The notes under the pieces were generated by a model, which did not search any database, had not been told where the DNA came from, and was given only the letters and a program-made list of their open reading frames with translations. From Isoetes taiwanensis (lineage: Eukaryota; Streptophyta; Lycopodiopsida; Isoetales; Isoetaceae), in NCBI GenBank assembly GCA_021234155.1, contig JAJEKV010000003.1:20940386-21004385 (forward strand): DNA of 64,000 nt, given 5' to 3'. Positions 48,148-57,659 of this stretch are shown here, one piece after another (positions within the stretch are counted from its first letter, which is position 1; every line of letters begins with the position of its first letter). The translations under genes were made by a program, and so were the position numbers.

Positions 48148-48600
48148 CTGATAGCAATTGCCTGCAGACGTCATTCATTTTACCACGGATGAAATTAGCA
48201 CTTCAACTTACATTCATTACAAATACTGAGAGCTTTATGATATTGGTTACATGACAACTCAATATTTTATAAATATATCATGGTGAATTGTTCTTTCCAG
48301 TTAATATATATTTATTTCACACGTCCTGCCTGTGCTAAGCCAAAAAAGGTGCCAAGCAAAAGCCTGCCAAGAGGCCTTATTTCAGATACAATAATTGCTA
48401 TCGCATAGGCACTTATAATAAGCATGGACAAATGCAGATTATTGCGCTGCCAAATTCGCTTCTTTTCATTTCGTTAATCAATTTAGCAGAAACAATGCGA
48501 GGAAAATTGTGAGGGAGATTTCATGGCAACGTCTATGGCAAAATGGCAATCAAAATTTGATTCTTTATCACTATCATGCATTCTTTGCAAGCTTTCTCAC

Positions 48601-48715
48601 CTGAGGAAGGACATCAATATCAGTGAAAGGGCGAAGGAGATATAGAACTATCATCTGGCAACCGAAATAATGTCAGCAGCATGAAACACATTCTCAACGA
48701 TGCAATATCCACTTC
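48601..48715 (-). CDS. E3 candidate exon (DIASLRMCFMLLTLFRLPDD)
   Basis: Acceptor ACTACAG|GAAG and donor CCTCAG|GTGAG. Reads EVDIASLRMCFMLLTLFR then PDDSSISPSPFH and a TGA; shifting one base restores TDIDVLPQ to the donor, so one indel is likely. No family recognised. Confidence 0.35.
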
Positions 48716-48807
48716 CTGTAGTTAAGCAGACAATATAGATGAATTTCAATTTAAACCAAAAGGAAAATCCTGTCTACCTGCGAAAACATGTTTACATAAA
48801 AGGTAAC

Positions 48808-48926
48808 CTGCGGGAAGCATGCCCTGCGCCAGAAGAGGCAACAACCCTCTGCACAAAATCCGATATTCAGACGACCTTGTTGATGAAGGAATCGGGCATC
48901 ACATTGAACCTTCATATTCTCCAAGG
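48808..48926 (-). CDS. E3 candidate exon (119 nt)
   Basis: Bounded by ATTAGGCAG|CCTT and CCGCAG|GTTACC. One frame is open throughout (LENMKVQCDARFLHQQG and onward). Another reads SDFVQRVVASSGAGHASRR after a TGA. The correct frame is undecided. Confidence 0.3.
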
Positions 48927-49176
48927 CTGCCTAATGTTCTGAGGTAAAAACCCTAGAATGAAATGGTCGATGCCAGCATGCATTTGGTATTTTTTTCCAT
49001 CAAACATCGGAGCTCAGAGTTTGGAGTTTTTGCAGGCTTCGAGCTTTAAAACAAAACCATCATGATAGTTGCACAGGTCGTGATCCACACTTTCATAATG
49101 CATATCATGTATCTAAATATAGAAAAATTCTTAGATGCAACTTCGAGAAAAATAACATATAGATAGAATAGCATAC

Positions 49177-49242
49177 CTCCATCAGTAACTCTGGATCATC
49201 TACACTTCCCTCTTCTTCCAGGTCACGTCCATGAAGCTCCAG
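49177..49242 (-). CDS. E3 candidate exon (LELHGRDLEEEGSVDDPELL)
   Basis: A 66-nt exon of exactly 22 codons, acidic, with acceptor TTGTTGCAG|CTGG and donor ATGGAG|GTATGC. It is preserved in sense and splice sites in most E copies, including 17000-17080, 44160-44226 and 53313-53380, the best evidence that E derives from a real gene. Confidence 0.5.
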
Positions 49243-49825
49243 CTGCAACAAACTATGATACAATGTAAGAACTGCAAAGCTAGAGATCACAATTGAGACT
49301 TTTAGAGAGATGAAAAGAAAGGCATGCAAGATAGAGATAAATGCCTGCATTGTTCCATCTAGGGCTGCATTGTACAAAGCCCTAAAGTTTAATAATCATG
49401 ATTCACTCATATTTAAAACTGCAAAGTATGATATAACAACCTTTCTTTCTACTACTGCTATTAATGGAGAGATAACTTAAAAGAAAGGAGGGAATACTTT
49501 TTCTGCAGCAGGAGTTCTTCATCACTACAAACCTTATCCAATGAGAAAGAAGCATATCTAATCACACAAATTCATATCTCCCTTGGTACTCTCTACAATT
49601 CGTTGTGTCTAAGCAGCTCCAAAGCTTTTCCTTTGAAAATTGGAATTCTAGGCACCGGACAAATCGAAATCCAGCAATCAAGTTTTGGGTTGCCAAGGGC
49701 AAAGAAACTTTGCTAAAAAGGACCCAAAGGGCCAAGCGGCTAAATCTGGTACAAGAAAAGATGGAGGCTACAAGATTAGATGAAAGGAGAAACAATGGAG
49801 AGGTACTGGGGCGCCGGAGTAGAGC

Positions 49826-49833
49826 TTTTTATA
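49826..49833 (-). promoter_or_regulatory. TATA box of gene E3
   Basis: TATAAAAA on the minus strand within CTTATAAAAAGCTC. It is present in the four full-length copies (joined to X) and replaced by TTTAAAAA or a similar run in the four short copies (joined to the Helitron-like end). Confidence 0.5.
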
Positions 49834-49875
49834 AGGCAGATGAGAATCGACACAGAAAGAACGCAGCAAAAAGGC

Positions 49876-50307
49876 AATAACTTCCTTACCCCCATATTTT
49901 ATTTTCCTCAGATTAATCTGTGTTTCCAATGGTGGCTCACAGACAAAGGCCAAACCTGCATGATTTCAGCAGTGACCTATTGAATGCCTTAAAAGATCAA
50001 GGTAAGAATAAAGTCACATTCTAAATTTCCCTAGTCCTTGTTTTTGACCACATAGGTTATACGGATAAACGATTTACCTCCATATTTGTTGATCCTTTTC
50101 AAAATTCTGCTGCATCAGAGTCATGGGTAACGAGATAAAGCTTGCATCTTCTTCCAAAAACGCTGAAAACTTGATTCGCATTCGTAGCCAATTCTCAAGC
50201 TGCTTGGATAACCTTTCTTCTACCATGGCATTTAAGCGAGTCGATAGGTCTCTCATCACCATACTTTGGAAATACTCGGGTTTCAAAGCTACTAACGTTA
50301 GCGGCAT
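49876..50307 (-). pseudogene. X6: first exons of unknown gene X, best copy
   Basis: A TATA-like ATTTATATTCC lies about 40 bp upstream of the ATG at 50307. Exon 1 (50307 to about 50078) reads MPLTLVALKPEYFQSM, then VMRDLSTRLNAMVEERLSKQ, and ends QQNFEKDQQIW before AG|GTAAATC. A second exon near 49900-49955 reads AFVCEPPLETQINLRKIKYG before GG|GTAAGG. The gene then stops at the GTTATTGCC boundary, where E promoter sequence begins. Family unknown; a 3'-truncated gene fragment. I could not join the two exons in frame. Confidence 0.5.
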
Positions 50308-50860
50308 ATTCAAAAGTCACTTACAAATTACAAATAAGTTGGAATATAAATGATCAACCGGAGTCCTTGACTTGAACATACTTGTGTCAAAGGTGTCAAA
50401 TTACACACTATCTCAAAATTTGAAGATATCATTACTTTTATAGTTGAAGGCACGGGCAAGGCAAGGCATGCTCCGAGGTATAGTAAGGCACAATAGTAGG
50501 GTAAGGTATATGCACTTTATTACGGTTGCACAAAACGAAACGTTTCTGAGCACAGATACTTCCGCCATGCAGTATTTTAAATTATATAAATGAAAAGCAT
50601 TGGAATGCAAAACACATCTTTAATAATCACCTAGAAAGGTAAAAAAGACATTTTAATATATCTTCTTCATCCTTCTGAAGAGGCCGCAAATAAATGTTCT
50701 GTGGTGCACAAGAACTTGCATCTACACACCAGCTATTCTTTGGTACCAGACAAATGAAAACTTCCCCAGCATAATTTGCAGATTCTAGAATTTAAGGTTA
50801 TATATTAAAGTCTGATAATGAAAGGCAAGTTTACAGTTAGCACTCTGCCATGTTATGCAT

Positions 50861-50888
50861 CCCAATGAAAAGCACATTTTCCATTGGG
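50861..50888 (-). other. Hairpin in the F-box gene 3' UTR
   Basis: CCCAATGAAAA and TTTTCCATTGGG form a stem with one bulged base and a short GCACA loop, 17-44 nt after the stop codon of the intact F-box gene. It is retained in F1, F2, F5 and F7. Confidence 0.55.
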
Positions 50889-50904
50889 CCTTTTCAATTC
50901 CTGT

Positions 50905-51723
50905 TTAAGAAACGGAAAGGAGAAGTTTTTCATAGGCTATACTTTCCACAGTTATCTTGGACTCTGGAATGAGAACGTATTTTTCTTTATCCTCCTCAAG
51001 ATAAAAACCAACAATATCTTCTGTGGGTTCAAGAACGGGACACCCTGCCAAATAAAGCTCCTTCTCCAGACCCAATCTCATGTACGATAATTTTCCAACA
51101 GATTCTGGTATAAAAACTTCCTTCTTTGACCAAGAACTTGTATCAACATGGTAGCGCCATATCCAGTTCTTCTTTGGCCCTTCGTCTAAAATAAAAATGT
51201 AACCATAGTGCATAATGAGCCTCCCGTTGCGTGGACCTAAATTAAGCTGCACTGGCTCACTGATACTCCACTTTTCGACGTGTGAGAGGTAGACTACAAG
51301 TCGAATTAAGGGAAAAGGATGCATGGCAGTACAAAGGGCAACATAATAATTTCTATCTGGAAAATACATGAACCGCACTTCTATGACGGAGCTAAAGACA
51401 TTGGGAGGACTCAAGGTATCAACAATTCCTTTACCCATCACAACCAATTTTTTCCGTTTGTGCTCGTAACTGCATCTTACATCTTCAAATGAATCATCGA
51501 CGTCAGACAATACCTGTATCCTCTTTCTCTTACGCAATTTGAAACTAACTTGACTCATAAACGGATGATACTTTCCTGAGAGTCGGCTTTGCCAAAAAGA
51601 TTTGGAAGAAATGTAACGATACCAGTGCTTGGACGTAGCTGAAAACCGCGCCAGATCGCATAAATCCGGCACCTGAAGCAGGACCTTCTCTATAAACCCG
51701 TCGGGGAGATTAGGGTTCGACAT
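50905..51723 (-). CDS. F6: intact F-box protein, 272 aa
   Basis: The protein opens MSNPNLPDGFIEKVLLQVPD followed by LCDLARFSATSKHWYRYIS and SKSFW, a standard F-box domain (about residues 5-45) with the leucine-proline start and a conserved Trp. F-box proteins bind SKP1 through this domain and bring substrates to an SCF ubiquitin ligase. After a basic stretch (KLRKRKR, about residue 65) comes a region of about 190 residues with short beta-strand-like blocks (RFMYFPDRNYYVALC; KWSISEPVQLNLG; WRYHVDTSSWSKKEVF) resembling kelch-type or F-box-associated C termini; no clear repeat was counted. I chose the ATG at 51723; the frame extends upstream only to a TTG. A TATATTATATTA element lies 35-50 bp upstream. 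It is the only one of seven F copies open from start to stop. Confidence 0.88.
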   Translation of the reverse strand: MSNPNLPDGFIEKVLLQVPDLCDLARFSATSKHWYRYISSKSFWQSRLSGKYHPFMSQVSFKLRKRKRIQVLSDVDDSFEDVRCSYEHKRKKLVVMGKGIVDTLSPPNVFSSVIEVRFMYFPDRNYYVALCTAMHPFPLIRLVVYLSHVEKWSISEPVQLNLGPRNGRLIMHYGYIFILDEGPKKNWIWRYHVDTSSWSKKEVFIPESVGKLSYMRLGLEKELYLAGCPVLEPTEDIVGFYLEEDKEKYVLIPESKITVESIAYEKLLLSVS

Positions 51724-51747
51724 ACTCACGACCGCTTCTGCCCCCTC

Positions 51748-51952
51748 CAATGCTCATAATATAATATAAGCGCCTTTTTCGGAAAAGGTCGAACAGCAAA
51801 AAAAGGTTTTGGGAAAAGCTTTTTTTTTTTGGACGAAATCCATCATAATTCAATGCTCATAATATAATATAAGCGCCTTTTTCGGAAAAGGTCGAACAGC
51901 AAAAAAAGGTTTTGGGAAAAGCTTTTTTTTTTGGACGAAATCCATCATAATT
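51748..51952 (-). repeat. 103-bp tandem duplication upstream of F6
   Basis: Two nearly identical units (51748-51850, 51851-51952) each carry the TATA-like TTATATTATATTATGAGC (minus strand) and an A/T homopolymer pair. A comparable duplication is upstream of F2 and F4, but F1 and F5 have a single unit. Confidence 0.85.
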
Positions 51953-52009
51953 CAGACGAAATGAAATCCGGGACACCTTCGTTTTATACACACCCACCGT
52001 CGCGGTCCG

Positions 52010-52270
52010 GGTCGATTATAAGCCCGGAATCGATTCCGCTTTTAGGGCAGCGATACCGGGTCCGTGTAAATTAGCATACCGGGGCGGTATACTAACACAC
52101 GCCCGGTGATACATGGCCTTATCGAGGCCCGCAGATCTGATCAAATCGCGACCAGCCGCGGCACACATGATCTGAGGGGCGGTATACGAGGCGTCTTCGT
52201 GGCCTATAAATCGCGTAGGGGCGTATACCGGGGCAGATAACGCATACCTACCACCCGCAACCGTTAGATC
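52010..52270 (-). promoter_or_regulatory. P6: GTATAC-rich upstream region of F6
   Basis: ATACCGGGGCGGTATAC and further degenerate units lie about 290-550 bp upstream of the F6 start, followed to the right by GGATGGCCACATGTGG. Fewer perfect palindromes remain than at 42905-43090. Confidence 0.4.
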
Positions 52271-52429
52271 AAATGGATGGCGGATGGCCACATGTGGTTT
52301 TAAAAGCGGTTGTCGCGCAAAATCTCAGCAGGCCCAATTTTTTAGGGTTTTCATGTTCGTTGATTACACGGTTTGTTTGGGCGGCTTGCCTTAGATTTAA
52401 AATCAGTTGGATGAAACGGTGCGTGGGGC

Positions 52430-53452
52430 ATCATGGGGTTAAATTTGTGTGTCGACTTCTATTGTCTCGCAAGGCTCTCATATTTAATTAGTTCTTGTTA
52501 GAACTCGGCACTTTGTCCATAGTGAGTTCCACTCTTATCATAGAACATCGTCATTTTCATATATTCAATTGCAATCATCGGTTGGGTGAAGATTTTGGCA
52601 ATGATTTCTTATCGATGGCAGTCTAGGTTTTTGTTGTTCTTTTCTGCATCTAATCTAATGTTTATAATACAATAATGGTGTTTCCTTACATGTTGATGAA
52701 ATTTTTACCTTTTGACCTACAAATGCTCTCTGGATTTGTAACTCTTCCCTTGAGACTTGATCTGATGAATTTTGGGTGTTGAGTTGTGAGGGTTTGAAGA
52801 AGTTCTCTAATATCAACTCTTCAAGAACAAAATTAAACATAGTCTTAACAGAATCTCCCATAGCTATAGCTTGTTTTGGTAGAAAAGGTAAGAAATAAAG
52901 GTTATTTTTTAAATTGCTTGCAGCCAGCTCTATATTGACATGCATATATCATGAAACCATTAACATGAAGTTTCAAAGGTAGATGATCATTGAAATCAAT
53001 TCAAAAATGCTTTTAAATGGATGTAATTTGTTTAGTTTTTGTATTTGTGGGAGCGGTGAGCGTCTACATTCTAGAGAAGATGTTTGAAGCTTTTTTAATG
53101 TAAATCAAATTTTAATATAAAGCTGTCAGTTTCACCATCAAACATCGAAGCTCAGAGTTTGGAGTTTTTGCAGGCTTTGAGCTTTAAAACAAAACCATCA
53201 TGATACTTGCACAGGTCGTGATCCACACTTTCATAATGCATATCATGTATCTAAATATAGAAAAATTCTTAGATGCAACTTCCAGAAAAATAACATATAG
53301 ATAGAATAGCATACCTCCAACAGTAACTCTGGATCATCTACACTTCCCTCTTCTTCCAGGTCACGTCCATGAAGCTCCAGCTGCAACAAACTATGATACA
53401 ATGTAAGAACTGCAAAGCTAGAGATCACAATTGAGACTTTTAGAGAGATGAA
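52430..53452 (-). pseudogene. E4b: 3' half of a short E copy, left of insert Z2
   Basis: The last E exon is open here in full (52690-52880, GDSVKTMFNFVLEEL through SREELQIQRAFVGQK to the GTAAAAA donor). The short-form junction is near 53137 and the LELHGRDLEEEG exon lies at about 53313-53380. Interrupted after ATGAA (53448-53452) by Z2. Confidence 0.6.
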
Positions 53453-54635
53453 TATGTAGCATAATAACAGGGGGTTTTCTTTGTGTTTTTGTACGCTTTT
53501 CACAAAGGTTTTCCTAAGATTTCATGGCGTATTCGAATAGATGTACTAATGCGTACATCTAGAGTGCACCATTTCTTAGTCGTTGATTTAGCTTTTTTTT
53601 TTTCAATGGTCTAACATCCAAGGGCTCACAACAAAAGCCCTCTTTTTATTTTAGGGGCTGAACATGCAAGCCTCGTTTGCCCTAAAGCTTGGCCATGAAC
53701 CACTGTTGGGGTTGGCCGGATTTGAAGCAGCGGATTTGCAACATATTGGATTTGAAGCAACGGATTTGCAACATATTTGAAGCAACGGATTTGTCAAGGC
53801 AGATATCAAGTTTTGGGCCTTTATAAAAAGTTCTAGGGCAAATCCAGAGTTGGGGGTTTCTCCTACAACCAGAGAGCTCGGGAGGTTTCATCTGCAGCCA
53901 GAGCTCGGGAGTTCCAGACACATATCTCTAGTTTTAGATTTTGCAGATTTTGGCATACACATGATCAGAACACTATTCTGACTCAGATTTCTGTAGATGC
54001 TTACGTTTTAAAACTACCCCAAACAACGGCAGCGATCCCCTCCACAGAAGCATTGAAAGCTCGCCATTATACCAGCGCCGAAAGGTCAGATATGGGGTTT
54101 TAGGTGTATCGTCAATCCGTCCCTGGCCTGGAACCAAAACCAAGGTAAACTTTCTTCCCCTGTTCTTTCTGGAGGCGCCATAAATTATGTGTACATGTTT
54201 ACTGCTCTATTACTATCCATATCAATGCCGTGCAAGCTTCAAAGCTCAACTACCGATTCCAAGGACCCTTTAAAGCTAAGTTATGTCATTATTTTTTTTT
54301 TGCCGAATCTCGAGCTAATGGCTCTCAATCTCCAAAGAAATTGGAGCAAGATCATTTATCGGGATTGTGATTTTGTCTTTTTACATCCAATCTCAAATGT
54401 AGGTCTACCTAATCTAAAAAGAATGAGCTGAAGTTAGATTTTTGTGATGGGGTGGAAGCTAAGATGGCACTCGCTTTTTGTTTCTCCGGACAATGAGTAC
54501 ATATCTTTGCCACACCCTGCTGTTTGTATTTGGGGATTCGCAAGTAGATCCCGGAAATAACAACTATTTGGCAACTACGACGAAGGCAAACTTCCCATAA
54601 TTTGATACTAGGCGTACCAACGCAAGGGTTTTCAC

Positions 54636-54833
54636 CGTGGGGACACCTTTGTGAAGTTTGGTTTTGCAATGGCTTTTGTAGCCACAGTTCTAGCATGGAG
54701 AATTCTTGAAAATTTGGATTGCTTGATGAAGCAAAAGGGGTACAATGCGTTGGATTACAGATTATTTTATAAAGGTCATCCTTCCAAGAATGAGCTATAC
54801 TTCCGTGTGAAATTTCACCCCTTATCCTTCTAA
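54636..54833 (+). pseudogene. Glycosyl hydrolase family 9 (endo-1,4-beta-glucanase) exon
   Basis: Reads GDTFVKFGFAMAFVATVLAW, then RILENLDCLMKQKGYNALDY, then FYKGHPSKNELYFRV. Plant GH9 cellulases have the closely matching [20 protein letters not shown] followed, some 40 residues later, by a TDYF.K.HPS.N.LY motif. The catalytic domain continues far beyond this exon in real enzymes and is absent here, so this is a captured fragment. An exon end just after YFRV is plausible. Confidence 0.8.
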
Positions 54834-54909
54834 GCATTATCTTATCTTCTATTTTTCATTTGTGCTCTCTCTCGTTTGTTCTAAGCTTAATTCCCACCTT
54901 TGTTAAACC

Positions 54910-55323
54910 ATGGAATTCATTGCTTTAAGTTATGCAATGGCTTGCTTTCCTTTGTCCAGCTCGAATTTACATACTACCTTGCTAGCATTTGTCATGTTCT
55001 TGGAAAGTTTTTGCATATGTCTTTGCTCAAAATACGTTAATGCTAAAGTATTTCTCGTAGTATTCTCTATGCGAGGTTCAAAAAAATTTTGCGGGATGTT
55101 GATATCTCTAGCAATGCTTACGATGGCAATTGCACAAACAACTAAGGAAGACCATGACTCAAAATTATTCATCTCTTCGAGAATAGTTGTGAACCTAAGG
55201 CAGTTTTTGCAGAATTTAAGTGAGGGAGCTGTTTCAGACTCAGATAGTGATGATGTTATCTTCACATTGCAGAATGTAGATAAAGCTCCAGCTCAAAGTT
55301 CTAGTAATGTAAAAAGAAGGTAA
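54910..55323 (+). CDS. Unidentified 137-codon open frame in Z2
   Basis: The N-terminal half is hydrophobic (TTLLAFVMFLESFCICLC; GMLISLAMLTMAIAQ). The C-terminal half is hydrophilic and acidic (LSEGAVSDSDSDDVIF). A stop follows VKRR. The counterpart in Z1 (about 24717-25125) is broken. A following stretch at about 55400-55670 reads GELRLELEVFLEIMLPIL and NETLHLLLYTIFRSL in other frames, with a faint resemblance to the helical regions of Sec7-type ARF-GEFs. I do not assign a function. Confidence 0.35.
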   Translation: MEFIALSYAMACFPLSSSNLHTTLLAFVMFLESFCICLCSKYVNAKVFLVVFSMRGSKKFCGMLISLAMLTMAIAQTTKEDHDSKLFISSRIVVNLRQFLQNLSEGAVSDSDSDDVIFTLQNVDKAPAQSSSNVKRR

Positions 55324-56096
55324 TGTGCTTTGTTGAATTCGCAAACTCATATGATGCAAATCGATACGTGACCATTATTTTTGCTTTGTGTAGTTTGCAA
55401 GGACTTCTAGTTTGCGGCCCTTGGGGCAATGCGGGGAATTGAGACTAGAATTAGAAGTGTTTCTTGAGATTATGCTACCAATTCTATATGTTCACCTCAA
55501 TGGAAGTGAGAATCTCGGTTGTGCATTGACTTTTTATTCCTTATGCAAAACTAGTGGATTGTATTTCTAGAATCGTGGAATGTAATGAGACATTGCATTT
55601 GCTCCTCTATACAATATTTAGATCACTGAATAAGCTAGGTTGTGAAGAGATGCAAGTATAATATGCTATTAATGTATAAAGGGGCAAAGACCATGCATTA
55701 CTCTAGGGGCTAGTTAGGTCCTTTTTCTGCTTCTAATATCTAACATACAAACTTATAAATTATAATCTCATTTATTTTCCTTATCACTTGCCATTGTTTA
55801 TTTCCTAGTGGGTTTTTTTCGTACGTTTCAATAAAATGATTACAAAATGTCTATACTATTATCACACATGTTTTTTACTTTACAAATGAATGCGATACGG
55901 TAGCTCTTGCTCCATAATGTTTGATGCAGCATTATCCTTTGGGATGTTTGATGTCTGCCTTTGGGATGTTTGATGTCTGCTTCATGCACTTATGCTAGAT
56001 ATACAGTTGTCCAGTTGTACTTTTGCAGAAAATTAACTCATCCAAGTGTGAAGTCACGTTGTTTGTTCTTAGCCCCGAAGGGGCAAAAATTTTTTT

Positions 56097-56563
56097 TAAC
56101 CTATAACAAAAACCATTACATTAAATTAAATTAAACCATTACATTAAACCATTACATTACTTTTAAATTAAATCCCCCTTCAAACCCCCTTTGGTTTGGG
56201 TGCATATTCACACGAGGGGTGACGAGGGGGCAAAAGAGCCCCTATAAATATTTTTTGCACGTACAAAATCAACACCATATAGTATATTACCTCAAATCTT
56301 ATAGTATTTTGCAAATCTTGTTATACAGTATAGCAAATTCCATACTTCCATACCCCACAAACGAGGAACTTTGTGTACGGTGTAGATTAAGGAATAAGGG
56401 GTGAATATGCCTATCCAACAGCTCTCGTTGCCCGGAGTCACCCCCCGTGTGAATATGCACCCAAACCAAAGGGGGTTTGAAGGGGGATTTAATTTAAAAG
56501 TAATGTAATGGTTTAATGTAATGGTTTAATTTAATTTAATGTAATGGTTTTTGTTATAGGTTA
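56097..56563. mobile_element. MITE with perfect 118-bp terminal inverted repeats
   Basis: Left arm 56097-56214 and right arm 56446-56563 are exact reverse complements by eye, running from TAACCTATAAC to TGCATATTCACACG. The arms enclose about 230 bp without coding capacity. If the outermost TA is the target-site duplication, the element starts ACCTATAAC, consistent with a Tc1/mariner-type target preference. No transposase is present. Confidence 0.9.
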
Positions 56564-57140
56564 TGAAAAGAAAGGCATGCAAGATAGAGATAAATGCCTG
56601 CATTGTTCCATCTAGGGCTGCATTGTACAAAGCCCTAAAGTTTAATAATCATGATTCACTCATATTTAAAACTGCAAAGTATGATATAACAACCTTTCTT
56701 TCTACTACTGCTATTGCTGGAGAGATAACTTAAAAGAAAGGAGGGAATACTTTTTCTGCAGCAGGAGTTCTTCATCACTACAAACCTTATCCAATGAGAA
56801 AGAAGCATATCCAATCACGCAATTTCATATCTCCCTTGGTACTCTCTACAATTCGTTGTGTCTAAGCAGCTCCAAAGCTTTTCCTTTGAAAATTGGAATT
56901 CTAGGCAGGACAAATCGAAATCCAAAGAATCAAGTTTTGGGTTGCCAAGGGCAAAGAAACTTTGCTAAAAAGGACCCAAAGGGCCAAGCGGCTAAATCTG
57001 GTACAAGAAAAGATGGAGGCTACAAGATTAGATGAAAGGAGAAACAATGGAGAGGTATTGGGGCGCCGGAGTAGAGCTTTTTAAATGGCAGATGAGAATT
57101 GGCAACGAAAAGAACGCAAAGAAAAAGGCAAAAATAAGGG
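56564..57140 (-). pseudogene. E4b: 5' part and promoter region, right of insert Z2
   Basis: Resumes E at ATGAAAAGAAAGGCATGC, with the LYNAALDGTMQ exon (about 56600-56640) and a promoter region with TTTAAAAA at about 57078. It then continues as native upstream sequence to the Helitron-like end. Confidence 0.6.
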
Positions 57141-57445
57141 AATGGCTCTAGCATAAAAAAGGCCGAACATTGCTCTGGACAAAGTGGCAATGCAACCACC
57201 GAACAATCGACACTATGCAGTCGGCACACAAAACAACACGAAGAACTGAATCTTCGGCAACAAATATCACAGAAGAATTGAATCTCCTCTGGAAGGAGGG
57301 ATGGCTGCCGAGGGTAAACCGTAAGAGTTCCAGAGAGAGAGGAAAAGAAAACTACTTAAATCTGACGGTCTATAATAAGAGTTTTCACAACAAAATCAAC
57401 GGCCGAGATGCTCTGCACACACTACATTTTGCTTTTATTATTATA

Positions 57446-57478
57446 CTAGAAAAAGTGCCAGCGTTGCTGGGCTTTTCG
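57446..57478 (-). mobile_element. Helitron-like 3' terminus
   Basis: CTAG at 57446-57449, AAAAAGTG, then GCCAGC-GTT-GCTGGGC. The hairpin is one base short of the perfect copy at 45179-45212. Confidence 0.55.
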
Positions 57479-57519
57479 TCGGGATTAAATTCCAAAATTG
57501 GTAGGGTTATGGTTGATAG

Positions 57520-57640
57520 CATCTAGTTGGACATATATGGTCGTTCCTTAGTTGGGCATAAAATGCTTTATTTAGTGGACATTTATGGTCGTTCGTTAGT
57601 TGGGCATAAAATGTATTATTTATTGAGGTTAAACTTTGAA
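57520..57640. repeat. S4: spacer with ~49-bp tandem duplication
   Basis: Same two-unit GGTCGTTC(C/G)TTAGTTGGGC arrangement as S3. Confidence 0.75.
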
Positions 57641-57659
57641 TACAACTTATATAGTTTTT

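Larger units (their letters stand above)
45410..49875 (-). pseudogene. E3: best full-length copy of unknown intron-rich gene E
   Basis: The 5' end is a TATAAAAA box at 49826-49833 and the gene reads toward lower coordinates. Candidate exons bounded by AG/GT sites are listed separately. Non-exon stretches are AT-rich, as plant introns are. The encoded pieces are not assignable to one known family. Stops occur in all frames of at least one candidate exon (48061-48147), so the locus is probably a pseudogene, or my exon borders are incomplete. 46500-47850 contains further possible exons (YKMDTNQNIDGLKCQSW near 46950; SKIAGILGKLINGIVEV near 47550) that I could not join. Confidence 0.5.
53453..56562. 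mobile_element. Insert Z2: 3.1-kb insertion carrying gene fragments
   Basis: Same insertion point and ATGAA flanks (53448-53452, 56563-56567) as Z1, so it was inherited through the segmental duplication. It contains 26-bp-type repeats (about 53720-53800), a GH9 exon, an open frame of 137 codons, further exon-like sequence and a perfect foldback MITE. Without the MITE, the right edge would read AGCCCCGAAGGGGC, a hairpin, then an A/T run. Mobilisation mechanism unknown. Confidence 0.65.

Noticed and set aside
49605..49880. Plus-strand open frame of about 91 codons, recurring at 12498, 17432, 26636, 44592 and 61876
   Set aside because: It is antisense to the promoter and first-exon region of gene E. 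It is conserved only because the module is repeated, and it has no domain.
56041..56096. Bacterial-type terminator (GCCCCGAAGGGGC plus T run)
   Set aside because: A hairpin and T run in a plant repeat; more likely a transposon edge structure or chance.
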